Notes: generated by a model from the sequence alone, not told the origin. Counted from the stretch's first letter, positions 48,453-60,910 are shown. The stretch is DNA of 64,000 nucleotides from Pratylenchus scribneri (GCA_030063045.1 JAQSEB010000041.1:1791501-1855500), one strand, 5' to 3'. Made by a program: numbers and translations.

Positions 48453-48562
48453 TTGGATTGATCTCAAGAGAGAAAAAAGAAAAAGCTGAAAACTTTTATT
48501 ATTTTTTTTAATTAATTGCAGAATGCCAAAAATTATTAATTTAAATTTTATAAGTGAAAGAT

Positions 48563-48915
48563 TTACAGTAAGGGAAGATTGGGTCATTTTTTGGCCAATA
48601 ACTCAGCGAGGCAAAAACCAATCTGGGAAGGCAATATATCAATTGAAAGCCCAAAGTGTTCTCTACAAAGTGGCTTTTTTAATTTCATAAAATCCAGGCT
48701 TTAAAAAAAGTTACGTGTATTTGAGTGGAATAAACTCAAATTTTCTAATTGTGTGAAGAAAAGCAGCTTATTTCACAAATTATTTTGATATTTCAGAAAC
48801 TAGAAAAGCCACTTTATAGAGGACATTTAGGGCTTTAAAATGGTATATCGTCTTCCTGAATTGGTTGCTTCCTTCCCGAAATATGGCCAAATGAACGGCC
48901 TATATACATTTAATC
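48563..48915 (+). mobile_element. Palindromic MITE family A, copy 11
   Basis: Just upstream of the prolyl hydroxylase gene. Left TTTTTTGGCCAATAACTCAG; core GAAGAAAAGCAGCTTATTTC; right GGTATATCGTCTTCCTGAAT. Confidence 0.86.
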
Positions 48916-51199
48916 GGCTCTAATGAATTGTCCTTTTTCGATTAAATAGATTTAGAATCAAATCAAAAATGGAATTAATGATGAAAGATGGAATAAATAA
49001 GAAGGAAATTAATGGATTTGCTGTTTTGGATTGAGATGAGATGGAAGGAATGAATAAATGGAAGTTCTTCTCTTTTGACTTTACCACATCTCAATTTGAC
49101 CCTTTGGGGGATTCTTTGAGTGGATGGATGGGTGAAATGGAAGGAGGACACTCATAGAATAAGGAACTTTGCTGGCGGCGACGGGTATATCCCCTCCGGG
49201 GAAGCAGCTGTGCTCATCGCAACCGCTGAAAATCCTCCCCAAATTGTCTTTGCCGATGCGATGTTCCCCAGTATAAAGGTGGTCATTGGTCATATAATCA
49301 ATTTTGGGATTGAAAGTTGGATCAAATGGAAGGAAAATTTCTAAGCAAAAAGTTTAATAAAGGTTTAAATAAAAGGGGGGTTTTAAACGTTTATAAAATG
49401 TGTGGGGAAAGACGCGTCAGCATTTGCCCAGAACAAGTTGCGCAGCATTTTTGGGATTGATGACGGAATGGAAAGGAATTTACACGTGTACTATTGGAGG
49501 AGAGCAAATGCAATTACGTTATTAGCTTATGCAATTAATTTAAAAAAGGAAACTTGAATAAAAAGCGACAAAATTGGTGGGACAAATTATAAATGGAAAT
49601 GGCAAAATTTCAGCAGAAAAAAAATGCGCAAATATTTATTTAATTTAGAAGAGTAATTTTTGCTTGAATTATATGTAATTTGATTGCCAATTTTCCGCTC
49701 CTTAAAATGACACATCGATCAGCAAAATTGGCTAACACAATCAAAAATTATGTCCAAAAAAAATTGAGGAATGATGCTGAAGGTTCCTCGGTCCTTGTCT
49801 TCCCTCGAATTATGGATTATTCATGGCCTTATTAGAATTCAAAGCTCTCCTATATGACAATTGATTACTAATTTTCTGCTCTTTAAAATGACATATCGTT
49901 CAGAAAAATTGGCCAATACGATCAAAAGTAATGGCCTAAAAATATGTAGGCAATCGCTCTATTCTTTTCATTCGAGGTTTTGATGCATGAATAATCATTG
50001 TCTTTAGGCCTTTAGGGCACAATCAAAAACGTTCCCTCCCTCAATCCTCTTTCGGAGAATTGCGGGAAATAGTGGAAAACTAAAAAATTGACAGTTGGCG
50101 GTGAATGTGCTTTAAAGGCATACAAAAATCTGCTCTCCATTTGATCTTAAAAAAGAGTGTCTTTCATTTTCGATCATAACTTTCTTAAAACTTAACCATT
50201 TTCGGTGTCTTGGTATCATTTCGTAGGGCAGTAAATACTTTATAAAATGATATATATATTACAAAATTGGAACAATTATTTGATGAATTATAACTAAAAA
50301 ATGATTAAATATGCTAAATTCGGGTAAATCTTGTTTTTTGGCTATAACATTCTGTTCATTTGAATTTTATTCAGTTATTTTGATATCAAATTGTTCCAAA
50401 AGAAAGAATTTAACCCAATGGATTGAATATTTTATTGAAAGATTGCTGAAAATGTTTGCCAATCTACAAAATTCGTTGTGCCATTAAGCTAAAAATTGCC
50501 AATAGGGAATTCATTATTTCTTCTCCTTCCAATTAATTTTATTCATTTTTTTTTATTTTGGTATTTCAATTCATCCATTCCTCCAACAATGCATCCATTT
50601 TTATATTATTCACCGATTATCCCCTAAACAACAAAAAAGGTCATTCCTCCTCATCAGTCCTCATTATCCCTCATGAGGAAGAATTTCCTCATTTTCTTTC
50701 AACGGAATGCGCAATTGGCCACCAATTTGTTCAATAATGAAGGAGGGGAAGGCATTGAGGACACACAACAACAATACGGAATTGGATGTGGGGCTTTTGG
50801 GCAGCAAGGTCACATCATCAACAGAGAGGGAAAACACCACCAATTCTTCCCGACCCATCCTCCATTCCACATTCCCTTGGCACCAACAAAATTTGCTCTT
50901 GAATGGGCAAAATGGGAGGGGATGGGGCAAGGATGGATTAAATTGCTGGCAGAGGGAAGGAGGATGGACCCATCCTCTGGTCCCGAATTGGCCATTTTCC
51001 CACGAATTAGGTGGGGGAGTCAAAAAATTAATTGGATATAATCAGAGGCGAATCCGGATGCAAAATTAAAAATTAATGCCAAAATGTTGTGCAATATTCC
51101 ACGAGAATAATAAGAAATGAAATGAATGGTAATGGAGAGGACAAGAATTTACCAAAATAAGCTATAATTATTTTATTCCCAATCAACAATTATAATTCA

Positions 51200-51548
51200 T
51201 TCGAAACATAGGCGTTAAACTTTTGGCTATATCTCAAGAATGAAACAACCAATTCAGGAAGGCTATGCTATTTGAAAGACTTAAATGTCCTCTAAAAAGT
51301 GGCTTTTCTAATTGTTCTGAAATGTTAAAATAATTTGTTAAATAAGCGGCATTTCCTCAGAAGTCAAATAATTCGAGGTTTATTCCACTCAAGGAGATGC
51401 AACTTTTTTAAAGTCTGGATTCTATAAAATTATATGAGGCTAATTTTGTAGAGGACACTTTGGGCTTTTTAATGGTATATCGCCTTCCTGAATTGGCAAT
51501 TGCCTCATTGAGCTATGAGCCGAAAAATAGTCCAGATTCTGAAAAATT
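51200..51548 (-). mobile_element. Palindromic MITE family A, copy 12 (inverted core)
   Basis: Upstream of ceh-10. Left TTTTGGCTATATCTCAAGAA; core AAATAAGCGGCATTTCCTCA; right GGTATATCGCCTTCCTGAAT, GAGCTATGAGCCGAAAAAT. Confidence 0.86.
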
Positions 51549-52097
51549 GTTTCCTATTCTATATTGTCCCAACTTTAATTCCTTTAAAAAGTGCCAACCA
51601 ATTTCCAGCCTCCACTCACATATTCTTTTATTGTTTAATTTTAATGTGTTGTTGTGAATAATAAACACAAATAAAATTGACCAATTTGTCCGTCTCCTCT
51701 TCTCGCTCAAGTCAAACATTTTCCCCTCCAAATTAAGCCAATTCCATTGACAAAGGGAAGAGGGAAGGAAGGAGGGAATTGCCTCAATTTTCGCATTTCG
51801 TCGGCGCATTCCTCAATGTGCACATTTGATTGGCCGCTGAGGGAATGTGGTGTGCCGTAGACTCCTCCTCAATTACAGTATGGCTCATCCGTTAACTCCA
51901 TAGTTCGTTCCGCTTTGCCCCCAACATTACCCCCAGCCATAAAGGCCGATTGCCCCCAATTTGTGCACAAATAGAGAGGAGGGAAGGGACAAGGGAGGAC
52001 TTGGATTAAATGAGTGGCCTGCCAGCGCCACACATGGACATAGGCAGGGGGCGGTCCTTTCCAGCGCAGTGTCAGCGCCATTCACATTCCTCCTCTC

Positions 52098-52112
52098 CAT
52101 TTATATAGAACA
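52098..52112 (+). promoter_or_regulatory. Possible TATA element of ceh-10
   Basis: TTATATAGAA about 120 bp upstream of the ceh-10 ATG, at the edge of a GC-richer block. Position is plausible but there is no other support. Confidence 0.25.
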
Positions 52113-52225
52113 ACCACCAAAATTGCCACCTCAAATCAAGAGCCAATAATCTCATTTGGCGGTTTTAACGGAAATTGAATTGTTTTGTCGCTTTGCCTTC
52201 TTTTGTGTTTTTGCCTCCGGCCAAA

Positions 52226-55200
52226 ATGCTTTCAAATCGGTGCAATCCACCACCACAAAATGAACAGCAACATTCCAACAATGAGCAGTCCGGTGGCTGT
52301 CAAACGGTGGCCAATCCAAATCATTCACAACAAAATGGCCATTCTGATTCAAATAATAATAATGGCAACAATGGCAGTAATAATGGCAGTCAAAATAATA
52401 ATAATTGGGTATGGTTTTTGATGAAAGATGGGATTTTTTTGTCGAAAGCTTACAACTATTTAATGCTGATCTTAAACCTTGTAAACCTTAAGCATCAATT
52501 GGCCTATAGATTAACAAGATTTAGAGAAGAACCAAAAGTGCATGAATCGAAAACCAAATATTTTTTGGATGGTTTATAACTTTCAATTTTGATCTAAACT
52601 GACAAACTATACATCAATCTAACAAGGGATTCTTTTGCCTAAAAGCTTTGTACCTTTTTGACGGTATAAACTTTCGGCAAAACTCTCTCAAGATGGTCAA
52701 AAGAATCCAATTTTCAATAATAATTTCCAGCAGCAGGCTCAACAATTCATGCTGGGCAATTGCTATGGCACAAATTCAGCAGCATCTGCAGCAGCCGGCA
52801 TTGCCCGTTCCAATGCATTCGCCATTCATGAGATTCTAGGGTTGGCATCAGCCGCCACGAATTCAACCTCAAATAGTGGCACATCATTAGCCGGATGTTT
52901 CCCAATTCCATCGGCCTATTGCCCAATGGCAATGGCCAACAACTTTTTGTTGGACCAAAGTACTTCTTCCTCGAATGGTCAACAACAGCAGAATAATTTG
53001 TTCACCGGGCTGGAATTGATGCCAACAGCATTTGGGGGTGGAATGGCCGGTAGCGGAGGTGTACAATTGCCGCCTGAATTCGCCGACTATCAGGCTACAT
53101 TGAATATAGCCGAAAATAGTGAGGGATTGAGTGGGGGAGGGAATTCTTTCAGGATATGCTCCAATTTGTTGCCGTTAATAATAACTCATCAAGTGTTGCG
53201 GGAGTTCTGGTCGCTCTACCAGAGAATTGAGAGCCTAAATCCAGAACACCCACAACAGAAAAAATGGGGGGGGGGGGAGGATAAATTAGTTTAAAGGTTT
53301 AGCTCTGCTGGGAGTCGAGCTATTGAATGTTGAATCTAATTTGCCCTACAGAGGGAAGGAGGAAAACCATTGAATAAGGTTAACCTCCCCCCTGTCCTAG
53401 TCTTATTGTTTTGTCCCACATAGTGGAGAAGAAAGTATGCCAGTTGTCCAGCCCATATGAGGGAAATTGGTGGTCTGCTCATGGCTGTTGGACAAGCCGA
53501 GCTTGGGGAGGACCACTGGGCGTGGGACGGAAGGCACGGAGGGCCTTTGGCTTGTTGGTTATTGCTTCATGATTCTAGATTTATTCCTCAGATGGTATAC
53601 CTTAGTTTAGTTTTCTTCTTATTTATATAGCCTCGCCAAATCCCCAATTGATCTATTGCTAAGCGCAGACCAACTAGTGAATTGGCAGTGAGGAACAGGG
53701 GAGAGGGAGGGATCAAGGGAAGATCACCTCTAAAGCCCGGTTAACTAAATACCAATGATCACCAAAAAGAATAAGAACCATGGGAATTTTGCCTACATCC
53801 TATAATGGAAATTGGATAATCCATTTTGCCCATATTTTAATCGTTGATCTTTTCCATTGAAATTAATCCCTTTTCTTTTTATTTTGCTCAAAAAGAAAAA
53901 ATTGTTGCCGACTTTTGTCGGCGACAAATTCCCGCCCCAGGGAAAGGGGACGGTTTTTTTTGGAAATGTTTTGGATCGGAATATCGAAGTCGTGAAAGGC
54001 AATAATGCCAGTCCGCAAGATGGGCGGAACCAGGCCAAGCATCATGCTGCGGTAAATGACCAATACACATGGGTAATGATCCCGCCCCCGTTCGCTATGG
54101 ACATTAAGTCAAGATCATAGGAACAGGCTCTCACCAACAATGAACAAAATAAGGAATGCGTTTTTCCCATTTAAGGCGGGGGGCGAACGCGGGACCCCTT
54201 TGAAGAAATTGAGCGGACTGGGCTCGTTTCAAAAATGACAAACCAATCCAAAAACAGAATTCAACTGAGGTGTTGAATGGGTTGTTTTAAGAGCAATGGA
54301 TGTTGAGATAAAAAGGGAGGGATAAATTACAACCAAATTTTGCCGATATGGCCAAAATAATTGAGGGAATTCAATTGATAGAATTCCCTTTGTTGGGAAA
54401 CAAATAGGCCACGATTAATTGGCAAAAATTTAAAGGAATTCAAGAGGTAGAATTCCGATTTGAAAACAAAATGGGCCATGAAAAATTGCCACATTTTAAG
54501 GAATTCAATTGGTATAATTCCTGTTTTAATGGAAAATAAACGGTTCAAATGATTTTGGGAAATTAAAAGGAATTCAAGGGATAGAATTCCAATTTAATTG
54601 AATGTGGAAAATTTCCTAATTGGGAAGGAAAATTCCATTGATGATAAAATTTGAAGAATGGGCTAGGATTATGAGCGGCAGCGGTTGAGAAATTGAGCTA
54701 GGCTTTTGGGAAGCAACTAGCAATTAAGAAAAATCTCAAATGGGAAGTGAATATCCGGCAAATGAAGCAGCCAAATGGGAAGCCCGAATAAAGAATGTCC
54801 GGGACAATTGAAACAGTATAAGATTTTTCAAATTGGTAGAGAAATCCGGCGAATAAGTGGTTGACAATTGGGATGTCTACCGACAAATGAGAACTGCCCG
54901 GTTAGAAGCTCATCAGTAGAGGACACACTCTTAATCTTTGTTGCGGGAGTTCTGGTCGCTCTACCAGAGAATTGAGAGCCTAAATCCAGAACACCCACAA
55001 CAGAAAAAATGGGGGGGGGGGGGGGGGGGGGGGGAGGATAAATTAGTTTAAAGGTTTAGCTCTGCTGGGAGTCGAGCTATTGAATGTTGAATCTAATTTG
55101 CCCTACAGAGGGAAGGAGGAAAACCATTGAATAAGGTTAACCTCCCCCCTGTCCTAGTCTTATTGTTTTGTCCCACATAGTGGAGAAGAAAGTATGCCAG

Positions 55201-57466
55201 TTGTCCAGCCCATATGAGGGAAATTGGTGGTCTGCTCATGGCTGTTGGACAAGCCGAGCTTGGGGAGGACCACTGGGCGTGGGACGGAAGGCACGGAGGG
55301 CCTTTGGCTTGTTGGTTATTGCTTCATGATTCTAGATTTATTCCTCAGATGGTATACCTTAGTTTAGTTTTCTTCTTATTTATATAGCCTCGCCAAATCC
55401 CCAATTGATCTATTGCTAAGCGCAGACCAACTAGTGAATTGGCAGTGAGGAACAGGGGAGAGGGAGGGATCAAGGGAAGATCACCTCTAAAGCCCGGTTA
55501 ACTAAATACCAATGATCACCAAAAAGAATAAGAACCATGGGAATTTTGCCTACATCCTATAATGGAAATTGGATAATCCATTTTGCCCATATTTTAATCG
55601 TTGATCTTTTCCATTGAAATTAATCCCTTTTCTTTTTATTTTGCTCAAAAAGAAAAAATTGTTGCCGACTTTTGTCGGCGACATCAAGAACTGAACCAAT
55701 TTTGATGATTTTATAATCAAATTAAAGAGCAGACTTTTGGCAATTCAAAGATATTAATTTAATTTAAATTCGTTCAGAAATGATGAAACTTAATGACCAA
55801 AAACCACCGACAATTTTGCAAATCCATGGTAAAGGTCATTAAATGGTTTTTGGGCACAATTCCACCAATTCTGAACCAATTTGAATAAAATTAATATTAT
55901 TTGATAGTCAAAAGTTTATTCTTTAATTTGTTACTAAAATCTCAAATTGGTTCAACCTTGATGAGTTATTAAAAATGGCGACAAGTCAGCTCGGCCTAAA
56001 AGTTAGCCTGTGGTTGCAGGGATATATCCAGGGACTGAAGGGGCCTTTCATTTACATATATTCGTGGTATTACTCCATTTATTACAGTAGATTGTGTTTC
56101 GAACAATTACTTCCTTCGGGGCATTTATCAGCATCAACAGAATGCATCAAACGGAGAAGGCAATTTGGAATGGGGCACTGCAACAATCAATGGAAATGGG
56201 GGCGGCCTTTTTGGAATGGCCAAAAATGGCAACAATAGCCGAAATGATCTACAACAAACTGCCAAATCCGTAATGATGGAAAAACGGCATGGAAATGGTG
56301 ATGGACATGGCCCAAATGGAGGGGGCGGTGGAAAGAAAAAGAAGCGACGGCATCGGACAATATTCTCCCAAAATCAAATTGGTTAGGCCCAAAAATTGAT
56401 ATGAAATAAATTATGTGGATTATTCAGAGGAATTGGAGAAGCTATTCCAGAATGCCCACTACCCGGATATGATGCAAAGGGATGAATTGGCACAGAAGAC
56501 AAAATTAGCAGAGGATCGAATTCAAGTGGGTTCTGGGAAAGATTCTTCATCGGTTTTTTGGCCAATAACTCTGCGAGGCAATAGCCATTCTGTGAAGGCG
56601 ATATGCCATTGAAAAGCCCAAAGTGTCCTCTACAAAGAGGCCTAATTTAAATTTTATGAGATTCAGGCTTTAAAAAGTTACATGTCATGTCTTTGAATGT
56701 ATTAAACTCTAATTATTTGACTTGTGAGGAAAATCCGCTTATTCTACAAATTATTTCAACATTTTCAAAAAATTAGAAAGCCACTTTTTAGAGGACAATT
56801 AGGGCTTTCAAATGGCATATCGCCTTCCTGGATTGGTTTACAGGCTAAAAAAGAATGGCCCAAGACCATTTTATAATCCAGTTCACCTTTCATTAATATT
56901 TTCCACAGGTTTGGTTCCAAAACCGAAGAGCCAAATGGCGAAAAAAGGAGAAGACATGGGGAAAAAGTACCATAATGGCCGAGTGAGTTCATCTTTTTTT
57001 TGGCCAATATTCCATTCATTCATTACAAAGATATGGCCTCTACGGTGCCATGGTCAGACATTCACTCCCACTGCCCGACACAATTACCAAATGTGTCGCA
57101 GATGCAAATGACCCACAGGGATCGGCCGCCCCTTGGCTTTTGGGTAAGGCCATTTCCCTCAAAATTGATTCACCCAAAAATTTCGTAGGAATGCACAAAA
57201 AGAGCATTGAAGCGGCGGCACATTTGGAAAATGTTGGGGAAGAAGATCAGGATGAGGATGAAGAGGACCCGGATGAGATGGAACAACATTATGGCCAAAA
57301 TAGCAGAAGATTAGGGACAACGACGATTAAATGCGAAAATGGTAGAAGGAATGGTGGTACGGATGAATTCTCGGAGGACGAGAAGGCACAAAAAGTGGCT
57401 GGCAGAATAATGGCCGCCGCTGCGGGAGGGAATGTTTATTCCGCATATTTGGGCTTAATGAATTGA
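52226..57466 (+). CDS. ceh-10: VSX/CHX10-type paired-like homeodomain factor with CVC domain
   Basis: Exon 1 from ATG 52226 ([15 protein letters not shown]) is Asn/Ser-rich. Exon 2 ends 53118 and has the eh1-like repression motif FAIHEILGL. Exon 3 starts 56088. Later exons give [45 protein letters not shown], then [18 protein letters not shown] (Gln at homeodomain position 50). The CVC domain follows: [37 protein letters not shown]. The tail is acidic and ends in YSAYLGLMN. The domain order matches vertebrate VSX1/2 and C. elegans CEH-10, which specify AIY and other neurons. Intron 2 (53119-56087) holds a MITE split by an LTR element. The homeodomain intron between Q and V of IQVWFQN also holds a MITE. 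Confidence 0.93.
53194..53926. repeat. Left LTR
   Basis: 733 bp. By eye identical to the right LTR except for the length of a G run (12 here, 24 there). Confidence 0.92.
54366..54590. repeat. Four spaced palindromes inside the LTR element
   Basis: GGAATTCAA...AGAATTCC-type 22-bp palindromes at 54366, 54435, 54500 and 54569, spaced 65-69 bp, with diverged sequence in between. They are the remains of a tandem repeat of about 67 bp in the interior. Confidence 0.75.
54939..55683. repeat. Right LTR
   Basis: 745 bp, with a 24-nt G run. Otherwise matches the left LTR base for base as far as I could compare. Confidence 0.92.
56540..56878 (+). mobile_element. Palindromic MITE family A, copy 13
   Basis: In the homeodomain intron of ceh-10. 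Left TTTTTTGGCCAATAACTCTG; core GAGGAAAATCCGCTTATTCT; right GGCATATCGCCTTCCTGGAT, AAAAAGAATGGCCCAAG. Confidence 0.86.
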
Positions 57467-58611
57467 ATTTTTGTACTCAAATTTGGCCTTTTTTTCTTCA
57501 TCCGCAATTGTACTTTACTATTTTACACAACAATTTTGTGGATGCATAAATGGAATTGGAATTGGCCGCCACTTTTATTCCCTTCCTTTTTGCACCACTT
57601 TCCCCGGGAACTTGATAGCTTTTGAGGCCATCAAATGGACAAAAGAGGGACCTCACTCAAATTGGCAAAGCACCCACACAGGAAATAACCAATTGAATGT
57701 GTGGCCCAAACAAATTCTCTCGACTTTCTTCCTTTTGGGTCATTTCTTTGGTCGTTTGTGCTCATCCTCTGCATCCTTGCACTTTGTCTTTTATTGCCGA
57801 AAGCCAAAAAGGGTACTCAAGTTGAACAACAAAACGGCGCGGGAACAAACAAAGAAGAAAAAGCCATTGGCGCAATTAAATTAATCCACTCAAGGACACA
57901 ATTGATTAAGTGGAATTATTTTGAAAATATCATTTTAATTATGGAATTTTTTAAAGAATTTATCCATTGACAAATTGGATGTAATTAGTACATGAATTTT
58001 CCTTCGACAAATTGGATGTAATTACTAATCAGTATAATAATGAATTTTCCTTCAAATGCATCATTTTTGCAAAATGAGAGAAAAAGAGGGCATTTAGTAA
58101 AATTTTAAATTTGTTAATTTTTAAACATTTTGCCAAAATCGTGAAAGGAATATAATAAGAAACAGAGAAAAAGAAATTCACTACAGATACAGATACTACT
58201 ACAGACAGAGGCAGAGGATTTCACCATCGAAAAAAATAAAAAATCACCTCCGCTCCGAATCCGAACTCAATTCCGGAAGTTCTAAGTTCAATACAATATT
58301 GAGATTATTCTAAAAACATTCACATTATTAGATTTACTTTGATTTGCATTAGCTATTAGGCTAACGAGTCATAAACTCCACCTATTCAATTAATAGAAAA
58401 AGTAAATAGAACATAAAAATAGAACCCCATCCCCATTATCTTCAAACTCACTCTATTACTGCTTTGCTGCAGTTTATAAATAAACAATCTTCCTTCCTTG
58501 GCCAAAGATTTACTTAAATGTTTTTCTTTTCAGCTACACTCACTTCCTCTAATATTTGTTTGTGCATTGCTCGCATCACCACACTTGTTAATTGATTGAA
58601 ATACACAGGGA
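57467..58611. other. ceh-10 3' region and fumarase upstream region
   Basis: No gene seen. GACAAATTGGATGTAATTA is directly repeated about 40 bp apart at 57969 and 58008, each followed by ATGAATTTTCCTTC. A purine-rich ACAGATACAGATACTACTAC run lies near 58185. Frames at 57471-57970 are continuations of low-complexity sequence without domains. Confidence 0.4.
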
Positions 58612-60620
58612 ATGTTTCTATTGAGAGGAGGAGGAATACTGACGGGCAATTCAAAAATTGTTGGACGGAACGCACTGATTCAATTCACCACTTCTTCCAA
58701 AATGAGCACAGAAAATTACCGCATCGAGCGGGATTCCTTCGGCGAATTAAAGTTTATTAAAAGTTTTAATTAAAATATTAATGTTTTTATTCAATAAGGG
58801 TCCCTTCCAATTGTTATTATGGTGCTCAAACTGCCAGGTTTATTTTATATTAAGAAAAAAGTGATTGTTTGATTTTTATAGATCCATGCTATTCTTCAAA
58901 ATTGGAGGACCTGAAGAGAGGATGCCATTGCCCATAATTCGTGCCTTTGGCTACTTGAAGAAGGCAGCCGCCACAGTCAACCAAGAATATGGTCTTGATT
59001 CGAAATTGGTCACCGCCATTTCACAAGCTGCAGGTTATTTTCTGGAATTTACACTTAAGTCCTCGAGCCGTCATGACTCTTGATGGTTCATCTTAAGGTT
59101 TTTGACCATCTGATTTTTTGAACTTAACACTTAAGGTTTTTGGTTAGCCATCTTAAGGTTTTTTTTTGTCATCTTAAATATAGGGGTTTTTAGGCCATGG
59201 CCCATGGTTTTTTGATCTTCTAAAAACTTATTCTATTTAGATGAAGTGATTTCGGGCAAATTGGATGAACATTTTCCATTGGTTGTTTGGCAAACCGGCA
59301 GTGGAACACAATCAAATATGAATGTCAATGAAGTTATCGCGAATAGGGCAATCGAAATGTTGGGAGGTGTTCTTGGATCGAAGGTTTTTTTTGCATTTTA
59401 TGAATTAATAAAAATCATTTTTCAAAGAGCCCTGTGCATCCAAATGACCATGTCAACATGAGCCAATCATCCAATGATACATTTCCAACTGCAATGCATG
59501 TATGCGGCTTTTAAATTTAATTATTAAAATTATTATTTTTTAGGTGGCCACTGCCCTCGAGATTAATTCCCGACTTATTCCGGCTTTGCAATTGCTTCGT
59601 GATGAACTTTCCAAAAAGGCTAAGGAATTTGACCACATCATCAAAATTGGCCGTACACATACCCAGGATGCCGTCCCTCTCACACTGGGCCAAGAATTCA
59701 GCGGATATGTCACCCAAATTACAAATGGAATCGCCCGAATCAAAGGCACCCTGCCACGACTTTACGAATTAGCTGCCGGTGGAACTGCGGTTGGGACAGG
59801 GCTGAACACACGCAAGGGATTTGCCGAGAAAGTTGCTAAGTAAAATATTATTTTTTATGATTTAAAATAATAATTTTTCAGCAAATTATCTAAACTCACC
59901 CAACTCCCATTTGTGACCGCGCCGAACAAATTCGAGGCGCTTGCAGCCCATGATGCACTTGTTGAGGTAATTTATTTAATTTTAAACATAATTTATAAAA
60001 TATTTATTAAAGGTTCATGGTGCACTAAATGTTGTGGCCACTTCATTTATGAAAATTGCAAATGACATTCGTTTCCTGGGCTCTGGGCCTCGCTGCGGTT
60101 TGGGCGAATTGTCGCTGCCAGAAAATGAGCCCGGCTCATCGATTATGCCCGGAAAAGTTAATCCAACTCAATGTGAGGCAATTACAATGTTGGCGGCACA
60201 AGTCATTGGAAATCAGGTAATAGGGAAACAAATGTGAATTTTAATATTCAATTTTATTAGGTGGCAGTTACGGTGGGCGGTTCCAATGGGCATTTTGAGC
60301 TGAACGTTTTCAAACCGATGATTGTCCGAAATGTGCTCCAATCAATTCGACTGCTGGCGGATGGGGCCGAATCATTCACAAAACATTGTGTGGTTGGGAT
60401 CAAAGCAAATGAAGAGAATATCAAGAAAATATTGAACGAATCGCTGATGTTGGTCACTGCCCTCAATCCCCATATTGGATATGATAATGCGGCAAAAATT
60501 GCGAAAACAGCCCACAAAAATGGGACAACCCTCAAAGAGGAGGCCATCAAGTCGGGACTGCTTACGGCCGAACAATTTGACCAATGGGTGCGCCCGGAAC
60601 AGATGATTAACCCAAAATAG
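58612..60620 (+). CDS. fum-1: Fumarate hydratase, class II, mitochondrial
   Basis: Starts [20 protein letters not shown], an Arg/Ser-bearing leader without acids that fits a mitochondrial presequence, then [20 protein letters not shown]. It aligns throughout with class II fumarase: [80 protein letters not shown] and the signature [16 protein letters not shown]. The end [19 protein letters not shown] matches the family length. It interconverts fumarate and malate in the TCA cycle. The in-frame Met in SSKMSTENY could start a cytosolic form. An intron near 59085-59175 has a short degenerate repeat of CATCTTAAGGTTTTT. Confidence 0.95.
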
Positions 60621-60910
60621 AGGGCAGAATAATTTGATGAGAATAGAAGAATGAATACAAAAATTGTGTCAAAATATAATTTGCTGTTGTGTTCAATTTT
60701 ATTAGATTGTCTTACAATCAATCAATCAATCAGTTTTAATGTTTAGAATTTTTTACAAAAAACTCCGTTTTTGCCTAATTACCAGTGAATATAATTAATT
60801 AATTTCAAATGAATGAATGCATAAAATGAATCAACAATTTTAAATTTATTTTCAATTTTATTCGGCACAATTATTGCTGTTAAAATATATTTTCCCATAT
60901 TTTATTCTTG

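Larger units (their letters stand above)
48453..52225. other. Long intergenic region before ceh-10
   Basis: About 3.8 kb. It holds two family A MITEs, a GC-richer segment at about 49150-49290, two diverged copies of a sequence around TCTGCTCTTTAAAATGACAT at about 49,690 and 49,870, and AT-rich filler. Overlapping ORFs on both strands near 50664-51069 show no domain. 51,840-52,220 is GC-richer and presumably the ceh-10 promoter. Confidence 0.4.
53194..55683. mobile_element. Non-autonomous LTR retrotransposon (2.49 kb)
   Basis: Direct terminal repeats at 53194-53926 and 54939-55683 flank a 1,012-bp interior. The LTRs begin TGTTGCGGGAG and end GGCGACA (TG...CA). The 5-bp TCAAG is duplicated at 53189-53193 and 55684-55688. 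The interior has no reverse transcriptase, integrase or credible gag; it should depend on another element's enzymes. Orientation is not settled: a purine-rich GGGGCGGGAATT next to the left LTR on the minus strand could be a polypurine tract. Confidence 0.9.
53151..55995. mobile_element. MITE family B, copy 5, split by an LTR element
   Basis: In ceh-10 intron 2. The left part is 53151-53193 (GGATATGCTCCAATTTGTTG, ATAACTCATCAAG) and the right part 55684-55995 (GAACCAATTTTGATGATTT, AAAGAGCAGACTTTTGGC, then the mirrored arm ending AATGGCGACAAG). Joined, they make one ordinary family B element interrupted at TCAAG. Confidence 0.88.

Noticed and set aside
50664..51069. Overlapping 119-122 aa ORFs on both strands
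   Set aside because: No domain, no signal, no splice context; mirrored frames in locally GC-richer DNA.
53857..54120. 87-aa ORF in the LTR element as a gag gene
   Set aside because: It begins inside the LTR, has no zinc knuckle or capsid similarity and is too short.
57471..57970. 137-aa and 89-aa plus ORFs after ceh-10
   Set aside because: They lie in the probable 3' UTR and show no domain; overlapping frames and hydrophobic low-complexity content suggest chance.
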